Part shown: piece by piece, positions 36,557 through 47,136 of the stretch | How positions within the stretch are numbered: the first letter of the stretch is position 1 | Layout of the letters: the number at the start of each line of letters is the position of its first letter | Source: Isoetes taiwanensis | Taxonomy: Eukaryota > Streptophyta > Lycopodiopsida > Isoetales > Isoetaceae | Direction of reading: 5' to 3' | Assembly: GCA_021234155.1 (NCBI GenBank) | Contig: JAJEKV010000095.1 | Location: forward strand, 3,794,621 to 3,858,620 | DNA length: 64,000 bases | Made by a program: the position numbers and the translations under genes | The notes under the pieces: model-generated | Told to the model about the DNA's origin: nothing | The model's database searches: none | Seen by the model: the letters and a program-made list of their open reading frames with translations, nothing else

Positions 36557-37868
36557 ATGGATCCGGTCATTCTTGGTATGATAGCCATGCTTTTTCGGGC
36601 TTTGACACTCGGATTTGCATTACAGAGATACTGTTTGCAGCTATTGGAACTCAACGAGCTCGAAGATCCAATGACCCTGTTCGATGATGATGTTTTAGAA
36701 GACAACAATGGTATGTTTTTTTGGCGATCTCAGAGCGTTAATGGTTGCGGGTTCCAGCAGGGTTAGAAGACCACCAAGAAGATTTTGGATTGCTCCAAGG
36801 CAGAGAACACAATGGGATAATATAGATAACCACGCATGGAATTGTATAGCTTCCTTTGAAGATGATATGTGGCACCAATTTTACAGGATGACGAGAGCCA
36901 CATTTGAGAGACTGGTAGGTTTAATTGTGCCCTATCTTGTCAGGCCCGGTATTAAAGTAAGGCCCCCTGTTGATCCGAGGAAAGCAGTTGCTATGGTTCT
37001 GTATTTTCTTGCACACGGGGATATGCCATTACATGTCGGTCAGAGATTTTATGTTGGGAAAGCAACAGTGCAGAAATATACCAAGAAAGTCACGCTTGTA
37101 TTGGCTTCGAAGACAATGCTGTACAAACGTTTTGTTGCAATGCCTACAGGTGCAAGATTAATCCAGTGTATTAAGGAATTCCATGATGCAACTGGGTTGC
37201 CCAATGTATATGGTGCGGGTTGGCCGGTTCCCATATTTTTATGGAGGAAACCCAAAAAAAAGGACAATGGGGAAGACTATTACAGCAGACATAAGAGGCA
37301 CTCATGTCTCATGCAAGGAATTGTTACACATAGCAGATTGTTTATAAATGTTTGTGTGACCAGAACAGGTTCAGTCCATGAATCCAACCAGTTCAAGAAA
37401 AGCTCCATTTACAATAAAATTGCCTCAAAACAAATTTTACAGAACTGTGGTGACCACGAGTGGTAGAAAAGCTGAAGAAAGGGCAGCCCTCTTGACCGGG
37501 AAGTTCAGGTAAATATTCCACCATTACTGTTAGGTGATTCAGCTTATTCCAGCAGGCCCTTTCTCCTTAAAGTCTTTCCTCAAAATCAGGGTGCATATGG
37601 AAAGTTTAACAGAAGGATCTGTAGGGGCAGAGTGTGTGTAGAGAATGGATTTGGGATTGTCAAGGAAAAGTTTAGAATTCTGAAACACTTGCCTGTGCAT
37701 GTTGGCAAAGCCTCCAAGATTATACATGCATGTTGTGTTCTTTGGAACTTTTGTATAATGGAAGACAAGGGTTGGGATATGCTGCCCATTGAAGAAGACC
37801 CTCCACCAATATATTACTATGAAACAGAAGCTATTAACAGGTCCTTAAAAAACAGGGTGATCAAATGA
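36557..37868 (+). pseudogene. PIF/Harbinger transposase (HARBI1-type nuclease), broken
   Basis: The N-terminal piece (36557-36766, from MDPVILGMIAM) shifts frame into 36708-37466. That piece carries FYRMTRATFERLVGLIVPY (HTH-like region), AVAMVLYFLAHGD, VQKYTKKV and then the start of the DDE nuclease: GLPNVYGAGWPVPI, DYYSRHKRHS and TRTGSVHESNQF. After a stop at 37466 another frame continues with LLLGDSAYSSRPFLLK (second catalytic Asp) and RVCVENGFGIVKEKFRIL (catalytic Glu), ending at 37868. The first catalytic Asp, in the family GAIDG motif, is missing because the sequence reads GAGWP. With at least two frame breaks and this loss, the transposase is inactive. It faces the Myb-like ORF at 39.2-40.2 kb, as expected of a two-gene Harbinger element. 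Confidence 0.85.
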
Positions 37869-38464
37869 GGCACGTGCTATTTGAGAATTTGGATGGCCAT
37901 GTCATCCTTTGAATGAATGAATTTTTGCAACCAGAAGAATGAAATTCATAATCAATTGTATTTGATATGATCTCTTTAATTCTGTTTTGTCTAAGTATTG
38001 TTACAAAATGTTACAAAGTTAAATGTGTTTGTGGCCTGATTTTTGTGCTCGAAAACCTGTCATTATCAGAACTGAACAGCAGATCACATGCATTTCTGAG
38101 ACAAATGACTTCACATTGATACACATAAAATATTATAGAATTTCAACAACAGTGGAAAAAGAAGGTAAACAAGTTTTATATTCAAAAGAAATTCAGTACA
38201 TTTTTTTTTACTGCACTGTTCAAAACAGTGCAGTATCTCATCAGCTGGGTTACAATCAAAGTGCATAGGAAAACAAAGAGCATAAGGCACTCCTCCCAAA
38301 GGGCATAGGCAATCTGCATGGGAAATATCCACAGGTTTCTTCTGTCAGCAAAACTCAGCAAAAAAAAACATGGCATGCAAGCCATTTTCCACAGAACAGA
38401 TACCTGTTTCAAATTGAAAATAGGAAACAAAAACAAAAAGATGTAACATAAACTTTTTTATCCA
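37869..38464. other. Spacer inside the Harbinger locus
   Basis: AT-rich sequence with no supported gene, between the transposase end and the convergent minus-strand ORFs. A CACTGTTCAAAACAGTG inverted repeat of 7-bp arms lies at 38214-38230. Confidence 0.4.
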
Positions 38465-39014
38465 CTAGATCCTGGGACAAAGATCACAACGGAAGGTTAT
38501 GTTTCGTATCTCTTCAAGGCACCATTTTTCATTCTGCCTGACGTACACAGTCTCCATGTGGACAGTCCTGTTCCTGGCAGAATTAGCAGCCCATTCCAAA
38601 ACCTCTGGATCAATAGAAACCCCCATCCGAAAAAAAGTTGTGACTGTCTGTTTTGAGTAACTGCAGTGGATCTTCTTGTGGGTCAAAACTTTCACTTCCG
38701 GATTTGTAGGCTGAACAGAAGGGGAGGAAAACTGGCTTTCCTGTTCGTCTTCATGAGAAACATAATTTTCTTGAAACTGATTCTCCAAACTTACAGGCAT
38801 TTCGCTGCTGCCGAGATTCCCCACTGCTGTCAGGAAGAACTTCCTCACTGGAAGTGGGCCAGGAATCGTGGTCAGAGTAATAGGGTAACTCTTAGGAAGA
38901 GGACGAAGTAGTTGGTGGAGTTTTATAAGATGAGGACTTGGATGAGCTTGAGCTCGAAGAGCTCGAGCTAGGGCTTGGAGAGCGTTGGCGCTTTCTGCTC
39001 ACGACTCTCTCCAT
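38465..39014 (-). other. Unidentified minus-strand ORFs in the Harbinger locus
   Basis: A start near 39012 opens MERVVSRKRQRSPSPS followed by a Ser-rich run and a stop near 38885. In the adjoining frame an ORF to 38465 carries HEDEQESQF, HCSYSKQTVTTFF, DPEVLEWAANSARN and NEKWCLEEIRNITFRCDLCP. The parts could belong to one frameshifted protein, perhaps host-gene cargo or a third element protein. No family is recognised. Confidence 0.35.
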
Positions 39015-39211
39015 TTCTTTCAATAGTCTTGCATGCAAGAATTGGAGGAAGCTTAAGTAGCCTTTACGAATTTGGATGATCGTGACTAGTAGGCAATATT
39101 TAATACTAAAAACCAGGGCTGTACAACTTCTTTAATATTTAAGAATACTGGTGGGTTTTGAGACAGTTCCAAAAAAGAATTTCAAAAAAGCAAATAACTG
39201 AAAACGAACCT

Positions 39212-40183
39212 TTATTCCTTCTTGTTGGCAGCAAGTTTGGCAATTTCCAGCAATGTCTCCTTTGTCATTTCACATATGCTTTGAGTCATTGCAGCCATGG
39301 ACTCTGCAATTTTCAGACTGTTTGCAGACCTTATTGTTTCCAATTCCCTGACCAGCTCAATTTTTCTTGCACTTTCTTCTTTGATGAAATCTAATCTCTT
39401 CACCTCAGTGTCCCCAAATGTGCTTGCCATTTGTGATATTCCCAATGCAATGTCCTCATCTATTTGCAACCTGGACTTCTTTCTACTTGTAGGTTTTCCA
39501 CAAACTCCAGGCTGATTACATGCAGCTGATCTAGGACTTGAAGAATCTGTCTGGTTTCCTGTTGGTGTTCTATTGATTGGAATTTCTGGCATCACTGGAC
39601 TGCTTGGATTTCCTGCATTCACATCATTGTTTGAATTGGGTGGATCAGCAAAGTGGTCTTCAAATGCTGCATCTGTTCCAACAGTTTCAAAAAAACTGTC
39701 ATTCATGAAAGATTCTGAGTAATTAGTATGCAAGTCTGCAGCCTCGAAAGTTTCATTGCCAAAATCACCATCATCATCAAGACACGGTATTGGATTATCG
39801 AGGTAACACCATATTTCACTTCTTCCATTTACGTCATACCACCGCCAAGTTGATGGTTCAGAACCTGTATGGCTACAAGCCTCCTTCTCATCTTTAAATT
39901 TAGCTTGCAGCTTATCCCACTTGTTCTTTAATTGTCTCAGCTCCACTAAACCCCCAACAAAGGGCTGCAATTTTATCATAATTTCCCTCCATTGTGTGTT
40001 GGAGAGGTTGAGGGTGCCTCCGGTTACCAATTTCATCTCGTTCAGGAGATTGAGGAATGTGGAGACACCGTGATCTGTCCATTGCACAGGGGACTTCCTA
40101 TTCTTTGTGTCTATCACTTTCGAATTTTCCTTCTCATGCACAACAATAGCCAAAGCAGAATCGGTTTCTAAAGATTCACTCAC
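39212..40183 (-). CDS. Myb/SANT-like DNA-binding protein of a PIF/Harbinger element
   Basis: Intact 323-codon frame. Residues about 30-115 form a Myb/SANT-like (trihelix-type) domain: VQWTDHGVSTFLNLLNEM, TQWREIMIKLQPFVGG, LRQLKNKWDKLQAKFKDEK and STWRWYD, with the spaced Trp residues typical of the fold. A Ser/Asn/Pro-rich linker (about 150-225) follows, then a helical C-terminus (EVKRLDFIKEESARKIEL to KKE) with coiled-coil character. PIF/Harbinger elements carry such a second protein, which brings the transposase to the element ends and helps nuclear import. It is convergent with the broken transposase. Unlike the transposase it has no lesion, so it could be maintained, or simply be younger in decay. 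Confidence 0.8.
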   Translation of the reverse strand: MSESLETDSALAIVVHEKENSKVIDTKNRKSPVQWTDHGVSTFLNLLNEMKLVTGGTLNLSNTQWREIMIKLQPFVGGLVELRQLKNKWDKLQAKFKDEKEACSHTGSEPSTWRWYDVNGRSEIWCYLDNPIPCLDDDGDFGNETFEAADLHTNYSESFMNDSFFETVGTDAAFEDHFADPPNSNNDVNAGNPSSPVMPEIPINRTPTGNQTDSSSPRSAACNQPGVCGKPTSRKKSRLQIDEDIALGISQMASTFGDTEVKRLDFIKEESARKIELVRELETIRSANSLKIAESMAAMTQSICEMTKETLLEIAKLAANKKE

Positions 40184-40201
40184 AATATCGAGGATGCGAA
40201 T

Positions 40202-40627
40202 TTATTTGAATACACGCTTGGATCTCTTTTCTTTTGATTTGTCTTGAAGAGGGAATTGGCTCGAATTAGTCTCCAATTGCACATCCATGGAGATCTGGCC
40301 TGTCATCTTCGGGTCCTTCTTGGTGCCATTTTTCAACCCGAGGAGGCACGAAAGGCTTCTTTGGTTCTTTGGCAAAGCAGATCGAGAGGCCTTAGACATC
40401 TGAATCAAATAATTTATTGGGAATAAGGGCGACATAAAACGAAATTGACGATCGAGAACTTGATGAGCGAATGCACAAAAACATAATGCAAATGCTGCGT
40501 GATCCGATGAATACGGATCGTAATCGGCTAATTGCCCGACGAATTGGATACTTGGAGCAAGAATTAGGCGGCCTTGAAGATCAAGAAGCGGGGAAATGCG
40601 CCCCTGGTTTTGATTGTAAGGAAACAT
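40202..40627 (-). other. ORF directly upstream of the Myb/SANT-like gene
   Basis: A 141-codon frame ends 18 bp before the Myb-like start codon, on the same strand. The C-terminal part from MSKASRSALPKNQ to DKSKEKRSKRVFK is basic and could be a nuclear-localisation leader of the same transcript, but a stop separates it from the next frame. No domain is recognised; it may be 5' leader sequence. Confidence 0.3.
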
Positions 40628-40687
40628 TTCGCAGTTTTTTCAGCAAATAAAATTAAGGCTAATTGTTTGGTTAGTGGGCAATGAAAA

Positions 40688-41058
<371 letters not shown>

Positions 41059-42061
41059 AGGGCAAAAATAAAAGATAGACTGAAAAATAAAAATAGACGT
41101 CGGATTTTTTTTTCCGAATCCCCTGTTCTTGAGATCCTGATAGCCTGTTCTTAAGACGCAGCTACGGCAGAAGGTCTTAAGATCGACTAGGAGTAGTGGC
41201 CATACAAATAGATCGACCAGGAGCCGTTCTTTCAGATGCAGGCCGGTAGGGTTCCAAGCTGCCCTGTTGCAGCAAGATAAAACGAGCTCAAAGCAAGCTC
41301 TGTAACAACTCAAGTCTTCAGAATCCCAGCAGACGGCTTCGTGGTTATCATCTCTAAGCCCACAAGTATGATTTTCTGCAGCTTTACCTGTATGCGAAGC
41401 CCACAAGTATGATTTTCTGCAGCTTCACCTGTATGCGATGGGCGGAGCTGCAGATTCGGCCCATGCATGAATTAGGCATGCCCAGGCATGCAATCCATCT
41501 AGAACAGGTTGAATTTGCATTTGGGTGCACGCAGAGCAGTTAGAAATTCACGTTATATCCCCAAGAAGCTGCCATATTGTCATCACTCTGCAAACCATAG
41601 TTGAATTGCGTAGCAGCAGAGACGGCTGTGAAGGAATATCCTGAAGGGCCATGATCGGAATCATGAATCAGGGCATTTTGCTGCGATTTTTTTTCTGCCA
41701 TGAATCAGGGCCTTTTGATTTTTTCGCAGATTGAATCAGAGACATGGATTCACAAACCATTTTTTTGTTTGTCAAAAGCCCTGTTCTACAAGGCCGGATT
41801 CAGCCCAAGGCCGGATTCTGCCCAAGGCCGGATTCAGCAAATGCAAATACATTAGTGTCACAAAGGGCCTACAAAGGGCAAACCTACAACCGTTTTTGCT
41901 GGGGTAGATCCTGCTGGAGCAGCGGCCGATCATGAAGACAGGACCGTAGGTGCAAATTCAGGTGGGCTGTAGTCATGCGGTTGCCCCTTTTTCTTTTCCG
42001 ATGGGTTTTGTTCGGATTTCTCTTTTCTTTACTAACGGCCAAAAGTTAATGGGAATGCCCC
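41059..42061. other. No gene; short tandem repeats
   Basis: A 41-bp unit (CCCACAAGTATGATTTTCTG) is repeated at 41359 and 41400. A 17-bp unit (AAGGCCGGATTCAGCCC) occurs three times at about 41800-41835. No coding frame is supported. Confidence 0.55.
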
Positions 42062-42216
42062 TCTCTGCTGTTAGGGAGAAATTGTCTCTCGAGGTGAGAG
42101 TCAAGAAAACTCACTCTCACCCATCTCTCCCCTTCTCCCATCTCTCGTATTATCTCTCGTAATCTCTAAGTCCGCATGTGGCCAAGGCATCTCTCTCTCT
42201 CTCTCTCTCTCTCTCA
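42062..42216 (+). repeat. (CT)n-containing MITE-like repeat, copy 4 (3' part missing)
   Basis: CTGCTGTTAGGGAGAAATTG, TCTCTCGAGGTGAGAGTC, CCATCTCTC words and a short CT array (about 42189-42215) match the left half of copy 3. Sequence after the array is unrelated, so the copy is truncated. Confidence 0.7.
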
Positions 42217-44340
42217 CAATTGTGGGCAGGGTGAAACAAGGTTGTTTGAAATGCGTTTGCAGCATGCGTATCCAGATACATCACTTATTTTGGCTTCGTA
42301 TGCCTAGCTGTGATTCCTAGGGGGTCTATGACCATATAATGTACTGCTTATTTCTTAAGTTGAAGCGATTCAGCGTAATCTGTATGCTTGATGTTCTAGT
42401 AATAAGATTCTGTATCTTATTGTCGGTAATTGATATACTCTGGATGTTCTTGTAATAAGTGGACGAGATTTAGCGATGCAATGGATTTTGCGAGAGATAT
42501 GGCTTACAAACATGGTCCATAGTTGTCACAGGCTCATGACTTCACTGGCCATCATTACTAGAGTTGGTTTGAGTAGCGCTAAGGGTTGCTCACATTGAAT
42601 CAAAGGCATTATGAGGTGTCATGAAGGAGCCGCGTGCATGGCCACCTAATGTAGCATGCATATGGACACGTAAAATTATACATGTATCTATTGAATTTTG
42701 TATTTTGGTTTTGTTGTGGTTTAGGTGATGGAAAACACCATTTTCTTTATGTTTGGTTGTTGCATGGTGCCGAGGTGATGAGACCATATGTGTGGTTTTT
42801 GTGGAGTGTTGTGATGTTTCAATGTTGGTGAGGTGATGGCAGTTGAAGGTATGTTCCACTTTGTACGTGTTTTATGGCTTTTAGTTGGTGTGCAGGTGAA
42901 TGAAGGTTGCTTGGGATGCATTTGCAGCATGTCTATCTAGGTATTTATGACTTTTGGTTAGGTGAATGAAGGTTGCTTGGGATGCATTTGCAACATGTCT
43001 ATCTAGGTACGTCATTTTTTTTTGGCCTAATTTACATGCCAAGGTTCAATTCCTGGGGTTGACCATAGTGTATTTTTATTTTAAGCTTTAGGGATTACTG
43101 TACACTTGGTATTCTAGAAATAGGGTTGTGCTTGATATGGATATTCTTGTAGTGGTGGATGAGATTTGGTTATACAGTGGATTGAGGATAGAATGAGATG
43201 ATGCAATGAGCCAAGACATAAATCTTAAACCAACTTCTCCAACAAATAGTAGCAAATGTGGATATAGAAAACAAACGTGGATAACCAAAATATCTTGCCA
43301 CCCACATAAATCCAATTTTGACTGACTTAGTTTCTTCACATCTCCAATAGTACATGCCAAATCTATTAAAGAAAGAAAGAAAAAAAAGATTGAAACTTAC
43401 AAAACGTTAGTTTTAGGATTAGTTTCAGGTTGTCCTTCAATTTTTGCTCTTTAATGGAGAAATAAAGAATACAAGCTAGGTTGAAATTTAAGATTAAAAG
43501 ATGAATCTAAAATAAAGAACCAATAAGCCTATTCAAAGTAGAGTTGTAGTGATGAAGAATATATATCTGCAAACGCCAGAACTTTTAAATAGAATTTTTA
43601 AAATTTTCATGATAATGAATTTTGTCCTTTATCTATTGCAACTTCCATAGTGCTCAATTTAAATAATTCATGGGGAGCCAACAAAAAATGAACACTTAAA
43701 AACATTGAACTACCTCCTCCACCCTACCATGACGTGCAGCTTTCCAAACTTGCAATACTACGAGTTTCATCATGTCCTTACATACCATTCGTATCTTGGA
43801 GTTGTATAGCTAACATGGAGGTTTTTGTTATCTGTTTGCTACCTTCTTTCCTTTCCTGAGGGAAGAAACTATCTGATTGTATTTGATAGTCAACCATCTG
43901 TAATACTTATAGGAGCTTAAGTACATTACATGAAACTATCTGATTGTATTTGATAGTCAACCATCTGTAATACTTAGGAGCTTAAGTACATTACATGAAT
44001 TGTCATCATGTGCTGTACCCCACCAACCCCAGGACATTTCTCTGGCAGCCTTCCTCCAAAAAGTTCCACCCCAACGGTTCTCTCTTTTATATAAGACTTC
44101 TAACCAATGTGTGCAGAGAACCAAAACTTGAAATCTAGAATTAAAAAACCGAGATCTAGAGCAAATATACAAATTTACAGATTTCTCAATGAACGGTTCC
44201 TTGAAATACCAACTTGTCTTCTCCTGTCAAGTGTAACTAGCCACTTACCATTCTGAGACTTGTAGCGTACAAACTGCAGTCACATTAGGTTAATATTAAG
44301 TACATAAGACAGGTAAAAGACATACGTTTTGTTTTTACCT
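42217..44340. other. No gene; two tandem duplications
   Basis: A 66-bp unit (GGTGAATGAAGGTTGCTTGG) is repeated at 42895 and 42961, and a 67-bp unit (GAAACTATCTGATTGTATTT) at 43865 and 43932, both with few differences. A distant copy of the first unit lies near 42230 (GGTGAAACAAGGTTG). Open frames here are short and featureless. Confidence 0.6.
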
Positions 44341-44402
44341 GTACGAGGATGGTGAATACGCCATCCCCTTAGATAGGTCTATAGTTCCATTTTTCTCTCT
44401 CT

Positions 44403-44935
44403 CTTATTGCCTCTAGCATGACAGAATCCTTATATAAGAATCTTTGCCACAGGCCTCAAACAGCTTCTAGCTTTGCATCCACTGCTTCATCACTGAAATT
44501 CTACAGGGCAGGTTCAGTCAGTATAAATATGAAATCATTGATGCAGCCAAACTTTAAAACGTTGTTTTTTTGTTCCCTTGAAATTGATTCTGATATAAAG
44601 GCTTTTCCATTCAGATTGCAAAGCTTATATTATTTTTTACCTGCAATATGGACACCATTTGTGGTATTTCATCCTCAGCAACACGCACTGCAAAGCTTTT
44701 ATAGCTGAGAACACCTTCATAAGGTACGTATATCCCATCCTGTATTCATTATAAAAAATGCCTGCTATCCAAAGTAAGCATTATAAGAAGAGATATAGCA
44801 TTATGCGAAGAGATATAGACTTCACTATGTTCACTACAGAACAACAAATAAACTAAACTTGCCTGGATTATGACTGGAATGCAACTGTGCAATATGCTAT
44901 CTTCCATCCGCCCACTCCATCCAGGAAGTGTCAAC
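44403..44935 (-). pseudogene. Duplicated fragment of the ExAD-type gene (copies of exons 11-13)
   Basis: Three pieces match exons 11, 12 and 13 of the gene at 8.5-15.3 kb, in order and with introns kept. The exon 11 tail (about 44935-44863) reads GWSGRMEDSILHSCIPVIIQ followed by the same GC donor (GCAAGT). The complete exon 12 copy (44739-44641, 99 nt as in the parent) reads DGIYVPYEGVLSYKSFAV. The exon 13 copy (about 44502-44403) reads NFSDEAVDAKLEAV, stop, GLWQRFLYKDSVMLEA. The in-frame TGA and the missing remaining exons make it a pseudogene. Retained introns show a DNA-level duplication, not a retrocopy. It abuts the kinase-GH18 locus on the same strand. Confidence 0.88.
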
Positions 44936-44991
44936 TTAAAAAAATGAAGAGACATGACCTAGATGGAGTTGAAAGAATGCATCTGCAAAGC

Positions 44992-46173
44992 TTATGCCTG
45001 ATTATTGGTATTGGAAAGGGTTCCATGAGTGAGATGATCATGAACTGCTTTAAACAGGGAGCAGGCCTTTGCTGCACGACAATGATTCATCCAAATGCCC
45101 CCCAAGTTATTGGCCTTGATATATTCTGCTTTCTCTTTAATAGACCGAGCATTATCATAAACACAAATTAGCCTTCTCTGTGGATGATAAGCATATGGCG
45201 CTTTAGCCTCATCATCCCACCTTTCCACGAATCCATGGGCGACCAATTCGCTCGGACAAAGGCCGTATACAGCATTCGGCAGACCTAGTTTTGCAGGCTT
45301 GCCAATCTCATCAGCATTGGAAAATCCCCTAACCAAATCAATAGCAGATATAAAGAGTTTAGAAGAATCAACCCCTCTAGATAGGTAGTATTTAATAGCT
45401 TCATTGTAACTCCAATTTTGATGGGAACTTGAATACAAGTTGGATCTATGGTAAGCTGTTTCTTCGCCTGGGATAAGATCGGCGTCCAACTGAATTTGAT
45501 CGATTAGACGGGAGATCCTTTCGATTGGCCATTTGGCCTTTTTTGGTATTCTAGAAGCAAACATGCCAATTACAAAACCTGGAGGCAATGCATTTCGCAG
45601 CCCCTCCAGCACAAGTATGAAGTTTTCTCCATCTTCCCGTCTCACAATATTGCTCGCTTTACCATAATTCACTCCATCGTCGCTCAAAAACATCCAGTCA
45701 ATTAGAAGGCCGTTGAAAATTGGATAAGCTCTGCACAACTCTAATATAGAATTGACAAACCTAGTGCGATTTTCATCCGTAGAGAATGCATCTGAAAAAT
45801 TCTTTGAATTGTCCCATCCTCCTATAGAAAAGGAAAGATTAAGCTTCTTGCCTTGATCTACAACTAGCTTTTTGAATTGTCCAAAAATTCCCAAATCCTG
45901 CTGAAGATTTCCAGACAAATGGTTTTGGGGTTCTACGCCTGTACCAATAAAAGGGTTGCGTACACTATCCCAAGGCTGCAGCAACTTTATCTCCCCAGAG
46001 GATTCAATACTCAGACCATGCAATTCAATGTCGACCAGACTATCTATGGGTAGATGTCGAACTCCTTTCCGGAAAAACTCTTCCCAAAAAGAATAAATTG
46101 CTCTTCTTCCTGTGGGGGTAGAGATCCGAGGCACCACAGAGATGCCTTCTTCACCAAGAGTTTTTGTATACAT
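44992..46173 (-). CDS. GH18 chitinase-like domain, C-terminal half of a kinase-GH18 locus; catalytically degenerate
   Basis: Open frame of about 390 codons with a complete GH18 barrel: RRAIYSFWEEFFRKGVRHLP (strand 1), VDIELHGLSIESSG, the SIGGWDNSKNFSDAFS motif (strand 3), then YPIFNGLLIDWMFLSDD where active enzymes have FDGLDIDWEYP. The first two Asp are Asn and Leu, and the proton-donor Glu is Met; only the last Asp remains. Later features are GFVIGMFASRIP, YDNARSIKEKAEYIKANNLG and GGIWMNHCRAAKACSL. There is no signal peptide. The frame overlaps the kinase frame by 130 bp (46044-46173) in a different register. A one-base shift or an unrecognised splice in that overlap is needed to join kinase and GH18, and the true start of an independent GH18 product is unknown. 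Likely a sugar-binding or inactive GH18 rather than a chitinase. Confidence 0.75.
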   Translation of the reverse strand: MYTKTLGEEGISVVPRISTPTGRRAIYSFWEEFFRKGVRHLPIDSLVDIELHGLSIESSGEIKLLQPWDSVRNPFIGTGVEPQNHLSGNLQQDLGIFGQFKKLVVDQGKKLNLSFSIGGWDNSKNFSDAFSTDENRTRFVNSILELCRAYPIFNGLLIDWMFLSDDGVNYGKASNIVRREDGENFILVLEGLRNALPPGFVIGMFASRIPKKAKWPIERISRLIDQIQLDADLIPGEETAYHRSNLYSSSHQNWSYNEAIKYYLSRGVDSSKLFISAIDLVRGFSNADEIGKPAKLGLPNAVYGLCPSELVAHGFVERWDDEAKAPYAYHPQRRLICVYDNARSIKEKAEYIKANNLGGIWMNHCRAAKACSLFKAVHDHLTHGTLSNTNNQA

Positions 46174-46454
46174 TCTGAAATTCGAAGTACTCGCTCATCA
46201 ATGTAACTTGGCACTTCATCTTGTATGATCAAAATGCTTTCCTTGAAAGCCCATAGATGGTCACAGATTTCCTCAAAGCTAGGACGTTTGTCCTTGTCTA
46301 GTTCTACGCAACTAGATATGATCCTGTAGAGAGGGATAGAGATGCTTTTAAGATAAGGAGGCATTTGGCCCTTTTTTAAGTCTTCCTGCATAGCTAGGTT
46401 GGGGGGTTTTCCGGTAAGGATCTCCATGCAGACAATGCCAAAGCTATACACATC
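46044..46454 (-). pseudogene. Kinase C-lobe, 3' fragment separated by a Copia insertion
   Basis: The fragment starts in the codons for Asp-Val-Tyr-Ser-Phe-Gly (kinase subdomain IX) directly at the element border. It continues FGIVCMEILTGKPPN, ISSCVELDKDKRPSFEEICD (subdomain XI with the conserved Arg) and a helical tail ending in frame at 46044. With the target duplication counted once, it continues the frame of the N-terminal fragment at 51522 exactly, so the gene was uninterrupted before the insertion. The downstream reading frame overlaps the GH18 frame. Confidence 0.9.
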
Positions 46455-46631
46455 TATTAGAAAGGAGAGATATTACTATGCTGACTAGATGCTGACGTGT
46501 CACTGTAGCTGACGTGGCGTACTCTATATAAGCCACAGTCAGTCTTCTTTAGAGTAGTTGAGTGGAGAGACCAACTCACGTTGATGCGCTTGTATCTTCT
46601 TCTATTCTTTCAGTTTCATTACATTCTAAGA
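46455..46631 (+). repeat. 5' LTR of the Copia element
   Basis: 177 bp, beginning TATTAGAAAGGAGAG and ending CATTACATTCTAAGA. It is unusually short for Copia. It carries two TGACGT sites and a TATA box. No difference from the 3' LTR was found by eye. Confidence 0.95.
46493..46532 (+). promoter_or_regulatory. LTR promoter: paired TGACGTG elements and TATA box
   Basis: TGACGTGT (46493-46500) and TGACGTGG (46510-46517) are bZIP-type (as-1/G-box-like) core sites. CTATATAAG follows at 46524-46532. Spacing suits a Pol II promoter driving the element transcript. The same array sits in the 3' LTR at 51383-51422 and could transcribe flanking DNA. Confidence 0.6.
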
Positions 46632-46643
46632 TGGTATCAGAGC
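46632..46643 (+). other. Primer-binding site
   Basis: TGGTATCAGAGC, complementary to the 3' end of initiator methionine tRNA, starts directly at the LTR border. It is the standard primer site of plant Copia elements. Confidence 0.95.
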
Positions 46644-47136
46644 CGATCTGAAAGAGGAAGGTAGTGCAGCGTTGCCTATTTGTAAAGATCGGATTCAGCC
46701 AGGTGTTGTGGTTCGATCTGATCTAAGTTTGAGTGATCTTTGTAAAGATCTAGTGTTTTTTTTTCGTCCAGATTGATTGGACAGTGCAAATTCAGGAATT
46801 CCGATTCATATTCTTGAATTTCCGGGTGAAATTGTCGCTGCTCTTGGTCAGATTGACGTGATCAGGGAGATCGGCTAATTTTAGTGTAAGTTTGGCTTGA
46901 TTTGTCACAGATCGGCTATATTTGGTGCACATCGGCTATATTTGACGTTGATTGTCAAAATCGTGCCGGTTTGTTTTTAAATTTCGAGAAAGATCAAGGT
47001 ATTTGGGGTCGGATAAATCAGATCTTGCAAACTGGTTTGATTTGTCGACTATTGTCCAAGATTGGCTTGCTTTCGTGTTGATTCACGGACTTGAGTCCGC
47101 ATCTCTCTGCAATTTGTCTTTGCATTCTGTCTTCTT

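Noticed and set aside
43020..43065. tRNA-like B-box word (GGTTCAATTCC)
   Set aside because: No A box, acceptor stem or cloverleaf could be formed around it.
44749..44955. Independent small glycosyltransferase gene
   Set aside because: It is exon 11 of the decayed ExAD copy; the next exon copy and shared GC donor show it is a fragment.
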